This document shows, piece by piece, positions 51,380-61,838 of a DNA stretch of 64,000 nucleotides. Location of the stretch: the NCBI RefSeq assembly GCF_002022665.1, contig NZ_CP019788.1, forward strand, positions 1,199,501 through 1,263,500, written 5' to 3'. Source of the stretch: Bartonella sp. JB63 (GTDB lineage: Bacteria > Pseudomonadota > Alphaproteobacteria > Rhizobiales > Rhizobiaceae). The notes beneath the pieces were generated by a model. That model saw nothing but the letters and a program-made list of their open reading frames with translations. It did not search any database and was not told where the DNA came from. A program made the position numbers and the translations under genes. Within the stretch, counting starts at the first letter, position 1. The number at the start of each line of letters is the position of its first letter.

Positions 51380-52963
51380 CTCAGCTAAACAGAGAATTTT
51401 CATCCTTATTATAAAGAACGTATGAAAAAAAGAAATAGAGTCACCATCTACCTGCTAATGATTCCTTAAGCACTCCTTTATACTATGCTCGCATATGCCC
51501 GTATTAGTACTGTTCATTCAGTCATCTTTGCTGGCTTTTCTGCAAAAGCTATTGCCCGACCTCTCATCAGATTGTAAATCTGACCTTTATCATTAATGCT
51601 GATCAAGCCACTCATACAGCCATACAGCCAGCAGCGCGTCACAATGTAAATGGTCAACCATATCAGCGTTATACAATGCACAGTTGCAGAACGTGATTTA
51701 TGGCATCATAAAAAGGTGCCTCATGCTTTAACTGATTGTCCTTAAGAAAAAATAAATGCTGAAGATCCACTTTTTATTCTATAAACCTTAGAATTGACAA
51801 GAAAAAAGTGCTTTGCATACAACAGGCAGATATCTCATCTCTGTGTTGATGACACATCAATATGTTTTCGAATATCATCCTATGAAATTAATTAGTGTAC
51901 CACTTTATATTAGCTGGATTACTATCTACTATTACCTCATATATGGACCCTTTATATAATGTACCACCATTTTAATGTTCGAAGGCACACCAACTTTTCT
52001 TGATAAATGTAGATTCTAGGACATTGTCGATAAATACCAAGTCAATATATCTCACACCGCACCAACGGCCCTTCGTGCTTTAATGGGTACGAGAGATTCA
52101 TATGTCAAACGCTCTCAAAGAATATCTTTACGCCTCTTAGGAAAACAGTAGGCAAACCAATCAATTCAGAAGCATGGAATGATTCCATCATACTTTTTGA
52201 AATAACGGTTGTACTATACTATTCTTGATACATGGTAGCAAACGGAAACAGGAGAACAGATGTCACTCCCCTCTCCCGAACCACAACGCTCAAACTGGCG
52301 TCAGCTACACATCCATTTTTGCCATCCGTTTACAAATTATCGACGCTTATGGAAATGTTTTGATAGGAGAAAGAAGGAGAAGAAAGTCTTTGTATTACTA
52401 ATTCATGGCTTAGCCAAATGCGTACCTTTTATAATAATCATAAGCACTCTATACAAACGTATTTTTCCACAAACACAAACATATATATAAAGGAAAATTT
52501 TCAAGCGATAGTTGTAAATATGATAGCGGTGGTTATTATTGGATTATAGGACAAATTGATGATATACTTAATTTTTCGTTCACAGACTAAGGCTCACTGA
52601 GTTTGAATCGACCCTTGTTTCACATTTTTATGCTTTAGAAGCGAGTGACATAGAATACCCTCAATTTATTTAAAGGATAGGGAATTTATAAGTTTTGTAA
52701 CCCTAATGTAAGAGATGATATCAAGTAAGAAATTATGCCAAAATCTTATTCAAGATATTAAGAAAAGAAATTGGGATTCTACAATAGATAAACTTCAATT
52801 TACCGCTCAACTGTCCAAAATACAATTAGGAAAAATTATGAAATGCGTTTTACGAAAAATTACTGACAATAATCTTGATATCCTGAGAGACGTTTCAACT
52901 CCTGCCGGAACACAAATCATCAATGATCTTATTGCTAACCAGCAAAATACAGAAAATAATTGA
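51380..52963 (+). pseudogene. acs: Acetyl-CoA synthetase, heavily degraded
   Basis: Pieces of Acs appear in the right order in all three frames. They are [114 protein letters not shown]-like sequence near 52330, [26 protein letters not shown] and a final 82-residue open frame (52715-52963). That frame, KLQFTAQLSKIQLGKIMKCV with LRKITDNNLDILRDVST, is the Acs C-terminus including the acetylatable Lys region (normally SGKIMRRILRKI). The first 110 or so codons are missing and at least ten stops or shifts are present. Acs normally activates acetate. Confidence 0.85.
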
Positions 52964-53075
52964 GACTGTTCCTCAATAGAACAATAAAAATGAAAAAAGA
53001 TCGCAAATATAAAGTAAAATATTAAGAGAGAATTCTTATAATATTCACTACAAAAACAAAAGTGGTAATTACAAA

Positions 53076-53735
53076 GTGATTCGTTTTGAAAATGTTGGTC
53101 TGCGCTATGGAATGGGGCCTGAGATTCTCCGCGATATCAGTTTTCACATTCCCAAAGGATCGTTTCAATTTATAACTGGAGCTTCTGGATCAGGAAAAAC
53201 ATCACTGATGCGTCTTATATTTCTTGCAATCAAACCAACCCGTGGTCATATTGATTTATTCGGAAATGACACAGCATTACTTAAACGACAAGAACTTCCT
53301 GCTTTGCGACGACGTATTGGAGTTGTTTTTCAAGATTTTCGGTTGCTTGATCATATGACAACTTATGAAAATGTCTCTTTGCCTTTACGCATCAGGGGAC
53401 AAGAAGAAGCAACTTATCGTAGTGAAGTAGAAGACCTTTTACGATGGGTTGGTCTTGGCAATTATATTAACGTTTTACCACCCGTTCTTTCAGGTGGAGA
53501 AAAGCAAAGAGTGGCAATTGCACGTGCTCTTATTGATCAACCTGAAATTCTTCTCGCAGATGAACCCACAGGAAATGTTGATCCATCTTTGGCATCACGT
53601 CTGCTTCGTTTATTTATTGAATTAAATCGTTTTGGCACAGCTGTCATCATTGCCACCCACGATATCTCATTAATGGAGCAAGTTGCAGCACAGCGTTTGA
53701 TTCTTCACCAGGGACGGATGACAATTTATGAATAA
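53076..53735 (+). CDS. ftsE: Cell division ATP-binding protein FtsE
   Basis: The ATPase of the FtsEX complex, which activates cell-wall hydrolases at the septum. The 219-residue ABC protein has Walker A GASGSGKTS, signature LSGGEKQRVAIARAL, Walker B ILLADEPTGNVD and the FtsE-like opening MIRFENVGLRYGMGPEILRD. It starts with GTG. ftsX overlaps its end by eight bases. Confidence 0.95.
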   Translation: MIRFENVGLRYGMGPEILRDISFHIPKGSFQFITGASGSGKTSLMRLIFLAIKPTRGHIDLFGNDTALLKRQELPALRRRIGVVFQDFRLLDHMTTYENVSLPLRIRGQEEATYRSEVEDLLRWVGLGNYINVLPPVLSGGEKQRVAIARALIDQPEILLADEPTGNVDPSLASRLLRLFIELNRFGTAVIIATHDISLMEQVAAQRLILHQGRMTIYE

Positions 53736-54702
53736 ACTTTCCCTCATTTTCTATATTCCAAAACGCATCTTTACAATTAATAAAAGTAAAAGAACGCCTA
53801 TTATTCCTAGTAGAAATATCTCTGGACAAGCATTAGTTGCAGCCATTGCTATCATGACGTTTCTTTCAAGCCTAACATTAAGCAGTGTTGATTTAGTGCA
53901 GCGCGCTGTTAGTAATTGGAATAGTCAAATTAGCTATGAAGCAACAATTCAAATCCGTCCAATTGAAAATATTAATATTGAAAAAACTCTTCATGATGCC
54001 GTCAAATTAGTGAAAACATTTCGAGGGGTACAAGATGCAAAAATTGTCGATCAAAAAGCCACTGAAAAATTGCTTGAACCATGGCTTGGATCAGGTTTAT
54101 CCTTCAAAGAACTTCCTATTCCCCGATTAATCATCGTCACTTTAAAAGAAAATGAAAAAATTAATTTTCAAGCAATCAGCCACGCCATTAAAACGAAAAT
54201 CCCAGGAGGTCAATTTGATGATCACCACTTTTGGGTGAATCGATTTACCACTATGGCGCAAACAACTGTTTTTATTGGTTTTGCAATTTTAGCTCTCATT
54301 CTTGGCTCACTGAGCCTTACAATTATTTTCGCAACACGCAATGCATTGGCAGAAAACGCTCATATTATTAATGTTTTATATTTTCTTGGTACTGAAACCG
54401 CTTTCATTGCCCAACAATTTGATTGGCACTTTTTTAAAACTGCACTCCACGGCGCATTATATGGCAGTGTGATAAGTACACTGCTCTTTAATGCTTTTTC
54501 TTTCTGGACAAAATATAATTTAGGGACAGAAAAAATGCATCAAGTCATCGCTTTGTTTGGAAATTTTTCCATGAGTTTCAATACCTATGGAAAAATTTGC
54601 ATTCTCATTCTTTGTATAGCTATCGTCACAACACTAACCAATCGAATTACTATTTTAGCGCAACTTAAACAAATCGACCAATGCGAAAACGACTTATTTT
54701 AA
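53728..54702 (+). CDS. ftsX: Cell division protein FtsX
   Basis: The membrane partner of FtsE, 324 residues. It has one membrane helix at about residues 35-55 (ALVAAIAIMTFLSSLTL), a periplasmic domain (residues about 60-165) and three C-terminal helices including FIGFAILALILGSLSLTIIF. The order and size match alphaproteobacterial FtsX. Translationally coupled to ftsE. Confidence 0.92.
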   Translation: MNKLSLIFYIPKRIFTINKSKRTPIIPSRNISGQALVAAIAIMTFLSSLTLSSVDLVQRAVSNWNSQISYEATIQIRPIENINIEKTLHDAVKLVKTFRGVQDAKIVDQKATEKLLEPWLGSGLSFKELPIPRLIIVTLKENEKINFQAISHAIKTKIPGGQFDDHHFWVNRFTTMAQTTVFIGFAILALILGSLSLTIIFATRNALAENAHIINVLYFLGTETAFIAQQFDWHFFKTALHGALYGSVISTLLFNAFSFWTKYNLGTEKMHQVIALFGNFSMSFNTYGKICILILCIAIVTTLTNRITILAQLKQIDQCENDLF

Positions 54703-54706
54703 TTTT

Positions 54707-55384
54707 ATGACCCACGATACTGCTGACCCTAATGTCCATGATAAGCCGCAATGCTTTCTTACTGAACATAAAGTAAGCGTTACAAAACAACGTAAACGCT
54801 TTTTTCATTATTTGCCACCAACAGTACTCTTTATTTTGATGATCATTTTGATTTTTTGTGTTACTTTTATTGCTTTTACTGAAAAAGTTGGACGCTTTAC
54901 TCCCCCAACCCCTTTACCGAAAGTCGATGCAATCATTGTCCTTACAGGAGGGAAAAACCGAATAGAAACAGGGTTAAAACTCTTAGAAAAAGGCCTTGGT
55001 TCGCGACTATTAATCAGCGGAGTGAATACAACAACACATCCCAAAAAACTGATCCGTATGATAAACATCAATCCTCAACTCTTCTCCTGTTGTGTTGATA
55101 TTGGTCATCAGGCAATCAATACGCAAGGGAATGCTGAAGAAAGTGCTAATTGGGTCAAAAAGCACCGCTATAAAACACTCTATATCGTCACTCATGATTA
55201 TCATATAATTCGTTCTTTACTTGAATTCCAATATTTAATGCCTAACATCAATTTTATTGCCTATCCTATTAAACAAGACGTTTCAGATAATTGGATAAAA
55301 CAAGCCCATCAAATACGTCTTCTTGCACTTGAATATATCAAAAACATCTGTGTAAAAATAAGAATGATATTATCTTCTTTATAA
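54707..55384 (+). CDS. YdcF-like DUF218 membrane protein
   Basis: A 225-residue protein with one N-terminal membrane helix (VLFILMIILIFCVTFIAF) and a DUF218 domain. The domain motifs are VDAIIVLTGGKNRIETGLKL, LLISGVN, ANTQGNAEES-like INTQGNAEESANWV, and YIVTHDYHIIRSLLEFQ. DUF218/SanA-like proteins are linked to envelope integrity and vancomycin tolerance, but their reaction is unknown. It follows ftsX by four bases. In relatives plsC often comes next; here the convergent macB follows. Confidence 0.82.
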   Translation: MTHDTADPNVHDKPQCFLTEHKVSVTKQRKRFFHYLPPTVLFILMIILIFCVTFIAFTEKVGRFTPPTPLPKVDAIIVLTGGKNRIETGLKLLEKGLGSRLLISGVNTTTHPKKLIRMININPQLFSCCVDIGHQAINTQGNAEESANWVKKHRYKTLYIVTHDYHIIRSLLEFQYLMPNINFIAYPIKQDVSDNWIKQAHQIRLLALEYIKNICVKIRMILSSL

Positions 55385-55564
55385 AAAAATTTTTCAAATG
55401 TCTTTGTTAATTTGTGTAATCGATTTTTTTTGATCTACCTACTTTAAATCATAAATATTTTAAGTTCTTAATGTTCCAGAAACTTTTCAATACTTTATTT
55501 TGGATGATATCGCCCCTTTCTCTTACGATCACAAAAAGATCCCTCATCCATTGAATGAGATTTC

Positions 55565-57547
55565 TTAATCACGTGCAAGGGCAACAACAGGATCAAGTCG
55601 TGAAGCTTTTCGTGCTGGAAAAAAACCAAAACACACCCCAATAAAAGCTGAAAAAAGAACAGCTATTACAATTGAACGCGATGTATAAATGAATTCGATA
55701 GGAGAGTTTCCCAATACAAATAAGCCTCCAATAATAAATCCAAAGAAAACCCCTAAACTTCCACCAATCACACAAATCAAAACCGCTTCAATTAAAAATT
55801 GTTGCAAAATATCACTCTGGCGCGCACCAATCGCCATACGTACTCCAATTTCATTAATTCGCTCAGCAACAGTGACCAGCATAATATTCATCACCCCAAT
55901 TCCACCCACAAAAAGCGAGATCGCTGCAATTGAAGTCACTAAAATTGTTAAAATTGCTGTACTTTCCATAATTTTTTTACGAAATGATTCTGAATTTCTA
56001 ATGAAAAAATCTTCTTTTCCATGACGCATAATTAACAAACGCCGAATCATAGTTTCTGCTAATTGTGAATCGACATTATCAACCACTTTAAGAATAATAG
56101 CACGAACATCTGCTCTACCAAGAAAGCGCGTTTGTACTGCCGTATAAGGCAAATAAATCTTTATTGTGTCTGATACCCCTCCATGATCTTGTGAATCCAA
56201 AACACCAATAATACGTGCCGGCACATTACCCACACGTACAATTTTTCCAATGGGGTTTTCTTGACTATTGGGGAAAAGAACAGCAAGTGCTTCTTTTTCT
56301 ATTATTAAATCAACAGCTCGATCACGCACGCTTGATTGATCAAAAAACCTTCCTTTAATTATTTTAAGTCCTTGTATTCGAAAAAATTGTTCTCCTACAC
56401 CAACAACAACAGCCTTTGTTTCAATTGCATCATAATATACCATTGAACTCGTTGAAATCTGAGATGTGACACCAGCAACATAAGGCAATTCAGATAACGC
56501 TTCTGCATCTGTCTCCACTAAACTGCTTATTTTTCCCGACTGTGGATCAGAAAAGCTTTTACCTGGTAGGATTGTCAAAGTATTGGTCCCAAAACTTTTT
56601 AAATTTTCAAGAATTCTTTTCTGAGTACCATTTCCCAAAGCGACCATTGCAACAACTGAAGAAATACCAATAATCACCCCAAGCATTGTTAAAAAAGTCC
56701 GCATTCGATGGGCATTCATTGCCAATAAAGCCATAACAAATGCTTCACGAAAACGTCCCATAAAAGCACGAAAAATCCCCAACTGTTGTGTATTTTTTAG
56801 ATCATCTTCTTTTTGAAGAAATTCTCCTTTACTACTTGTTTTTTTAGTTTTTGGCATACTATCGGAAATAATCTTCCCATCACTGATTTCAATAATACGA
56901 TCTGCCCTTTCAGCCACCTTCATATCATGGGTTACAATGATAATAGTCCGTCTCTCTTGATGAAGCTCATCTAAAATATGCAAAACTTCTTGACCACTTT
57001 TTCTATCTAAAGCACCGGTTGGTTCATCCGCAAGAATAATATCAGCATCATTCATTAAAGCACGAGCAATTGAAACACGTTGTTGCTGCCCCCCTGAAAG
57101 CTGATTGGGATAATAATTCATTCGATCATGCATTCCTAAGCGTGTTAAAAGGCTCTTTGCACGTTTTTTCCTTATTTCTGCTGAGCAGCCTGCATAAATA
57201 GCTGGGATTTCAACATTCCCAAGAGCTGTTAATTCACTGAGCAAATGATAACGCTGAAAAATAAAACCAAAATGATCGCGTCGCAAAGCTGACAACTCAT
57301 CTGCTGAAAGCAAAGCTATTTCTTTACCAGAAATCCAATAACGCCCTGAACTTGGTCGATCAAGGCAGCCTAAAATATTCATTAACGTGGATTTTCCTGA
57401 GCCTGACCTTCCTACAATTGCAACCATCTCCCCACGCTTAATGGTTAAATTGATGTTTTTTAAAACGCGGATCAATGTCTCACCTGCAGGAAATTCACGC
57501 ACAACATCCTCTAACACAAGAACAGTATCTTTTGATTCTGTTGTCAT
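55565..57547 (-). CDS. macB: MacB-type ABC exporter (ATPase-permease)
   Basis: A 660-residue fusion of an N-terminal ATPase and a four-helix MacB permease. Walker A is GRSGSGKST, signature [15 protein letters not shown], Walker [14 protein letters not shown] first membrane helix follows around residue 280 ([20 protein letters not shown]). Then a large periplasmic domain and three C-terminal helices, including [20 protein letters not shown]. MacB with MacA and an outer-membrane channel exports macrolides, lipopeptides or virulence-associated molecules. It is the third gene of the outer-membrane factor-macA-macB operon. Confidence 0.93.
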   Translation of the reverse strand: MTTESKDTVLVLEDVVREFPAGETLIRVLKNINLTIKRGEMVAIVGRSGSGKSTLMNILGCLDRPSSGRYWISGKEIALLSADELSALRRDHFGFIFQRYHLLSELTALGNVEIPAIYAGCSAEIRKKRAKSLLTRLGMHDRMNYYPNQLSGGQQQRVSIARALMNDADIILADEPTGALDRKSGQEVLHILDELHQERRTIIIVTHDMKVAERADRIIEISDGKIISDSMPKTKKTSSKGEFLQKEDDLKNTQQLGIFRAFMGRFREAFVMALLAMNAHRMRTFLTMLGVIIGISSVVAMVALGNGTQKRILENLKSFGTNTLTILPGKSFSDPQSGKISSLVETDAEALSELPYVAGVTSQISTSSMVYYDAIETKAVVVGVGEQFFRIQGLKIIKGRFFDQSSVRDRAVDLIIEKEALAVLFPNSQENPIGKIVRVGNVPARIIGVLDSQDHGGVSDTIKIYLPYTAVQTRFLGRADVRAIILKVVDNVDSQLAETMIRRLLIMRHGKEDFFIRNSESFRKKIMESTAILTILVTSIAAISLFVGGIGVMNIMLVTVAERINEIGVRMAIGARQSDILQQFLIEAVLICVIGGSLGVFFGFIIGGLFVLGNSPIEFIYTSRSIVIAVLFSAFIGVCFGFFPARKASRLDPVVALARD

Positions 57548-57550
57548 GCC

Positions 57551-58771
57551 TTAGATCTCATTTTCACTTTGTAAACCAGAAGAAACTAGCAACTCATCTT
57601 GTGCACCAACAATCACCACATCACCCTCATTAAGCCCAGAAACAATCTCAGCTATCACTTTATTATTCAGTCCAACAGTTACTTGTTTTGCAACAACTTT
57701 GTCTCGACCAATCAAGACCTGTACCCACGCTTTATTTTCTTTCGTCTCATTGAGTAAAGCATCACTTGGAACCAACAATACATTTTGAGCGCGCCCTAAC
57801 ATAATACTCACCTGAACTGTCATATAAGTGCGCAAAAAACGATCTTTATTGTCAACATGTACGAGCCCGTTATAATAGATAGCCGATGACGCTACAGAAC
57901 TTGATGAAATGTTAGGATTAATATTAATATCATTACGAATAGCTTCAGGAGCAGGCTCTATTGTTTCTAATGTCCCCTTATAACGGCGCCGTGCATCTCC
58001 TACAACTGTGAAATAAAGATCTTGTCCAGGCTGAACTTTCAAAATATCCGCTTCTGAAATTTGTGCCGTAATTGTCATTTTTGACAAATCTCCTAAAATA
58101 ACAATTGTTGGTGCTGATTGAGCTGCATTAATATTTTGTCCTTCTTCAACAACTGTCGCTAAAACTGTTCCTGCAGAGGGTGCTGTTACTCTCGTATAGC
58201 TTAAATTGACTTCTGCACTTCTCACATCAATTTGTGCTTGTACAATTTGTTCTTGAAGTTGAGCAATTTGAGCTTCACGTATTTTGACTTGTGTTACTGC
58301 ATCATCAAAATTAGCACGTGACACTGCCTGTGTTTCAATCATTTTATTTTGACGTGCTAAATTTTGTTTTGCTAGCATCAAATAAGCTTCATGCTCCTTT
58401 AAACTCGCGTAATAATAGGACAAAACTGCTTTTTTTCTTTTCAGATCATTTTCCTGATCCGTAGGATCAATCTCCGCTAAGAGATCTCCCTCTCGCACAA
58501 CATCTCCAGATGCAACACGGACAGAAACTACACGTCCTGTTGCGCGCGCACCAACAGCAACCAATCGATAAGGACGCACGATTCCAGAAGCTAAAACCGT
58601 TTCCTCAATATCACCACGCATAACCACTGCTGTCATATAATTTGCTGTATTTTTACTCCCAAACAAAGCAGAGAGTATCTTAAAAACCAAGATGATAAAA
58701 ACCACAACGCAAAATAAAAAAAGCTTTTTACGTTTTATGGTTAAATATTTCATCATAAAATATTTTATCAT
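57551..58771 (-). CDS. macA: MacA-type periplasmic adaptor protein
   Basis: A 406-residue membrane fusion protein. It has an N-terminal membrane anchor (LFLFCVVVFIILVFKILSAL), TVLASGIVRPYRLVAVGARA, GDLLAEIDPTDQENDLKRKK, a coiled coil (residues about 110-185) and NLSYTRVTAPSAGTVLATVV. It links MacB to the outer-membrane channel. Its start overlaps the stop of the outer-membrane factor gene by four bases and macB follows by three, so all three are co-translated. Confidence 0.92.
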   Translation of the reverse strand: MIKYFMMKYLTIKRKKLFLFCVVVFIILVFKILSALFGSKNTANYMTAVVMRGDIEETVLASGIVRPYRLVAVGARATGRVVSVRVASGDVVREGDLLAEIDPTDQENDLKRKKAVLSYYYASLKEHEAYLMLAKQNLARQNKMIETQAVSRANFDDAVTQVKIREAQIAQLQEQIVQAQIDVRSAEVNLSYTRVTAPSAGTVLATVVEEGQNINAAQSAPTIVILGDLSKMTITAQISEADILKVQPGQDLYFTVVGDARRRYKGTLETIEPAPEAIRNDININPNISSSSVASSAIYYNGLVHVDNKDRFLRTYMTVQVSIMLGRAQNVLLVPSDALLNETKENKAWVQVLIGRDKVVAKQVTVGLNNKVIAEIVSGLNEGDVVIVGAQDELLVSSGLQSENEI

Positions 58772-60243
58772 CGCCCTATTCTCACATTTAAATTGGTAAC
58801 CGTATCAACGACTTCTGGACGAGAAACATCAACCACACCATTCCATCCTCCTCCTAATGCTTTCATCAGTGCAATATAGTGTTTAGCCAGAGCAATACGG
58901 CTATCTCTCAGTGCCATTTGTGAAGAATAATAGGAGCGATGAGCATTGAGTAATTCAAGATAGCTGGTATTTCCACTTTCAAAAAGGCCCTGTGAAAGCT
59001 GCAATGAATGTGAATAAGCTGAACTTGCAGCCAAAAGTTTTTTTAAACGCTGTTGTTCTTTATAAAATTGCACCAATGCATTCTCTACTTCTTCTAAAGC
59101 CCCCAATACTGCTGCCCGATAAGTAATAAAAGCCTGATCACGCTGAGCACGTGCTACAGCAACAGAAGCAACCACTTGCCCCCCATTAAAAAAAGGAAAA
59201 CGAATATTTGGTCCAAAAGACCAACCAATCGTTGAACTTTTCGCCAATTGACCAATGGATTCTGCTGTTGTGGAAATATTACCTGTTAAGCTTAATGAAG
59301 GATAACGATCTGCTTCACGTTGACCAATCCGCGCTGTTGCCTGAGCATATTGACGTTCCGCACGTCGTAAATCTGGACGTGTTAACAAAATATCAGCTGG
59401 AATTCCTAAAGAAATTGGCCATTTTGGCTGTGGGATCTGTTTATTTTGAGCGCTTTTTTGCAAAAAATCCTGCAATGCCATAGGCACACGCCCAGTTAAA
59501 ACGGAAAGACGATGAATACTCATCGATAAATTTGCTTCCATCTGTAAAATATCTGCCTCTGTATTGATCATTTGCGCTTGTGCATTTGAATTATCCAGCT
59601 CTGAGATATCACCAGCCTCCAATTTAGCCCCTATTAATTTAACAGTTTTACGCTGCAATGAAGCAATAGAACGTGCAATCGATAGTTTCTGTTGCCAACC
59701 ACGCATTTCAACATAATTCGTTGCGACATCTCCTAAAAGAGTGACCATCGTAGCCCGCAGATCTTCCACAGTCGCATCAAGACCATAACGTGCAGCTTCA
59801 ATTCCTCGTTTATGCCCTCCAAAAAGATCAAGTTCCCAACTTGCATCAAAACCACTATGATATCGGCTTAAAGAAATATCCGGCTGGCTAGAACTATGAT
59901 TGCCTACAATTGAACTTGAAATACTCGGTGAAAGATACCCTGTTACCTGTCCTAAACTAGCTCGTGCTTCACGAACCCGAGCCTTAGCAACTGCAACACT
60001 ATTATTTGCGGCAATTGCATCATTAATCAGCTCATCTAAAATCAGGTCATTAAAATTTCGCCACCAGCCCGCAAATGCAACCGGATGCTTAGAAGTTTGT
60101 GCAGAAAAATGTTGCCCCCAAATTGCTGGAACAGAAAAAGATGTCTTACGATAATCAGGACCAACAACACACCCTGTCAAAACAGAAAAAAAAATATACA
60201 AAAACCCTTTCAATAAAATCTGTTTTAAATTACTGATCCCCAT
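58768..60243 (-). CDS. NodT/OprM-family outer-membrane efflux lipoprotein
   Basis: A 491-residue TolC-like channel. The lipoprotein signal has the lipobox VLTGC (Cys25) followed by VVGPDYRK, the standard start of the NodT family. Two outer-membrane factor repeats are present (NSVAVAKARVREARASLGQV, and RPDLRRAERQYAQATARIG with READRYPSLSLTGN). First gene of the macAB operon, so the exporter carries its own outer-membrane channel. It could also serve the EmrAB-like pair, which has none. Confidence 0.92.
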   Translation of the reverse strand: MGISNLKQILLKGFLYIFFSVLTGCVVGPDYRKTSFSVPAIWGQHFSAQTSKHPVAFAGWWRNFNDLILDELINDAIAANNSVAVAKARVREARASLGQVTGYLSPSISSSIVGNHSSSQPDISLSRYHSGFDASWELDLFGGHKRGIEAARYGLDATVEDLRATMVTLLGDVATNYVEMRGWQQKLSIARSIASLQRKTVKLIGAKLEAGDISELDNSNAQAQMINTEADILQMEANLSMSIHRLSVLTGRVPMALQDFLQKSAQNKQIPQPKWPISLGIPADILLTRPDLRRAERQYAQATARIGQREADRYPSLSLTGNISTTAESIGQLAKSSTIGWSFGPNIRFPFFNGGQVVASVAVARAQRDQAFITYRAAVLGALEEVENALVQFYKEQQRLKKLLAASSAYSHSLQLSQGLFESGNTSYLELLNAHRSYYSSQMALRDSRIALAKHYIALMKALGGGWNGVVDVSRPEVVDTVTNLNVRIGR

Positions 60244-60296
60244 TTACTCCTCGACATTCCTCAAAAATCAATCCATTATATTTCCTCATTTAATGC

Positions 60297-61115
60297 TTAT
60301 TTTAAATCACCTGAAAAATCAAATAAAGTTTGTACTGGAACATGGTCTGAAGGCTGAGACCACCCTCGTGCATCACGAAAAATTGAAAGATCCTTAACGA
60401 AAAGCGCTAAATTTGGAGAAGACCAAATATGATCGAGCCGTCGACCGCGATCAGCACGTGCCCAATCGCGTGCACGATAACTCCACCACGTATAAAGCTT
60501 GGTAGGAACTGGAAATTTCATCCGCATCAAATCAACCCACCCACCTTCACGACATAAAGCTTGTAAAAGCTTTGTTTCAATCGGCGTATGGCTTACAACT
60601 TTCAATAATTGCTTATGAGACCAAACATCCTCTGGCAAAGGAGCAATATTAAGATCACCCAACAAAAGAGACTCTAAGCCATCTCCCTGATCTGCACAAA
60701 TAGAAGACATTTCTTCTAAAAAATCAAGTTTATGACGAAATTTCTCATTCTTTTTTACATCGGGTTCATCTCCACCGGCAGGAATATAAAAATTATGAAT
60801 TCGAATTCTCCTCCCATGAAGTTCAATAACAACTGAAAGGTGGCGACAATCTTCCTTTTGACAAAAGAAACGCTTTTCAACACTGACAAAAGGCAAACGA
60901 GAAATGATTGCTACACCATGGTAAGACTTTTGACCGTTCAACGCAATATATTGATACCCTGCTGCTTCAAAAAACTCACGTGGAAATAAATCATCTGGAC
61001 ACTTTGTCTCTTGTAGACATAAAATATCTACAGAACAAATATCTAAATACTGAAGAACCTGCGAAAGACGAAAACGAATAGAATTAATATTCCAAGTAGC
61101 TATATGAAAAAGCAT
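60297..61115 (-). CDS. xthA: Exodeoxyribonuclease III
   Basis: AP endonuclease and 3'-5' exonuclease in base excision repair. The 272-residue protein has ATWNINSIRFRLSQVLQYL, the metal-binding Glu in LCLQETKCPDDLFP, LLGDLNIAP, RRLDHIWSS and the C-terminal SDHVPV. Its ATG overlaps the lolA stop by one base (TAATG). Confidence 0.94.
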   Translation of the reverse strand: MLFHIATWNINSIRFRLSQVLQYLDICSVDILCLQETKCPDDLFPREFFEAAGYQYIALNGQKSYHGVAIISRLPFVSVEKRFFCQKEDCRHLSVVIELHGRRIRIHNFYIPAGGDEPDVKKNEKFRHKLDFLEEMSSICADQGDGLESLLLGDLNIAPLPEDVWSHKQLLKVVSHTPIETKLLQALCREGGWVDLMRMKFPVPTKLYTWWSYRARDWARADRGRRLDHIWSSPNLALFVKDLSIFRDARGWSQPSDHVPVQTLFDFSGDLK

Positions 61116-61753
61116 TAATTGTTATTCCAACTCCTTAACATCGCAGTATTTTTATAAGGAATTGTAAACATTCCATCAGCGAATCTAACGTTTGTCTTTA
61201 CATTCATCACTTGAACAGTAGTTTCTAAATTCTGCTGATCAAGAATTATCCATTGCAGCAACGCATAACTTTGAGAATCAAAGATCATCTTTATATGCCC
61301 TCTGCCAATCGTTTTATCCCGTAAAACAATCATTACTGTCCCCAGATTTTCACGAAATGCTAATAAATTTGCTGACGATAAACTAATTGTATCACCTAAT
61401 AAAAGCTTCATTGGTGTTTGAGAAAGCTGATAAAAGTTCCACGTATTTAAAGCGCGATTGTTAACCCCTACAGATTTGCCATCTGCGATAATCTGCAGCG
61501 GAACTCCTTTGTAATTAAAACGAATCTTCCCTGGACGCTCCAAATAAAATGTTCCCTTAGTTATTTTTCCCTTTGGACTAAATTGAATAAAATCACCCGT
61601 CATTGTTTTGATAGCCGCAAAATGATTAGCAATATTCTGAGCTCGAGCTAATTGTTTCGCCGACTGTGAAAAAGCAGAACCAATCAACAAAAAAAATAAC
61701 AAAATAATACTAAATGTTCTCCTTAATAACAAAAAATAAACCCTCATAAACAA
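61115..61753 (-). CDS. lolA: LolA-like outer-membrane lipoprotein carrier protein
   Basis: A 212-residue periplasmic protein with a signal peptide (FSIILLFFLLIGSAFS). The LolA-type beta domain includes MTGDFIQFSPKGKITKGTFY, LERPGKIRFNYKGVPLQIIA and NVRFADGMFTIP. LolA ferries lipoproteins from LolCDE to the outer membrane. It lies between ftsK and xthA on the same strand, as in other Rhizobiales, and is coupled to xthA. Confidence 0.87.
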   Translation of the reverse strand: MFMRVYFLLLRRTFSIILLFFLLIGSAFSQSAKQLARAQNIANHFAAIKTMTGDFIQFSPKGKITKGTFYLERPGKIRFNYKGVPLQIIADGKSVGVNNRALNTWNFYQLSQTPMKLLLGDTISLSSANLLAFRENLGTVMIVLRDKTIGRGHIKMIFDSQSYALLQWIILDQQNLETTVQVMNVKTNVRFADGMFTIPYKNTAMLRSWNNN

Positions 61754-61838
61754 TGCTCCTCATGTGCTTATTCTATTAATTTTTATATAAACAACGGATG
61801 ATAAAGACTCTCTAAAAATATATCTTTAAAAACTTTAT

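Noticed and set aside
52260..52490. 76-residue plus-strand open frame
   Set aside because: It runs through the Acs pseudogene; only its first dozen residues are in the Acs frame, the rest is an out-of-frame shadow.
52715..52963. 82-residue open frame as an independent small hypothetical gene
   Set aside because: Its sequence is the C-terminal domain of acetyl-CoA synthetase and it lies in order behind the other Acs fragments; it is the tail of the pseudogene.
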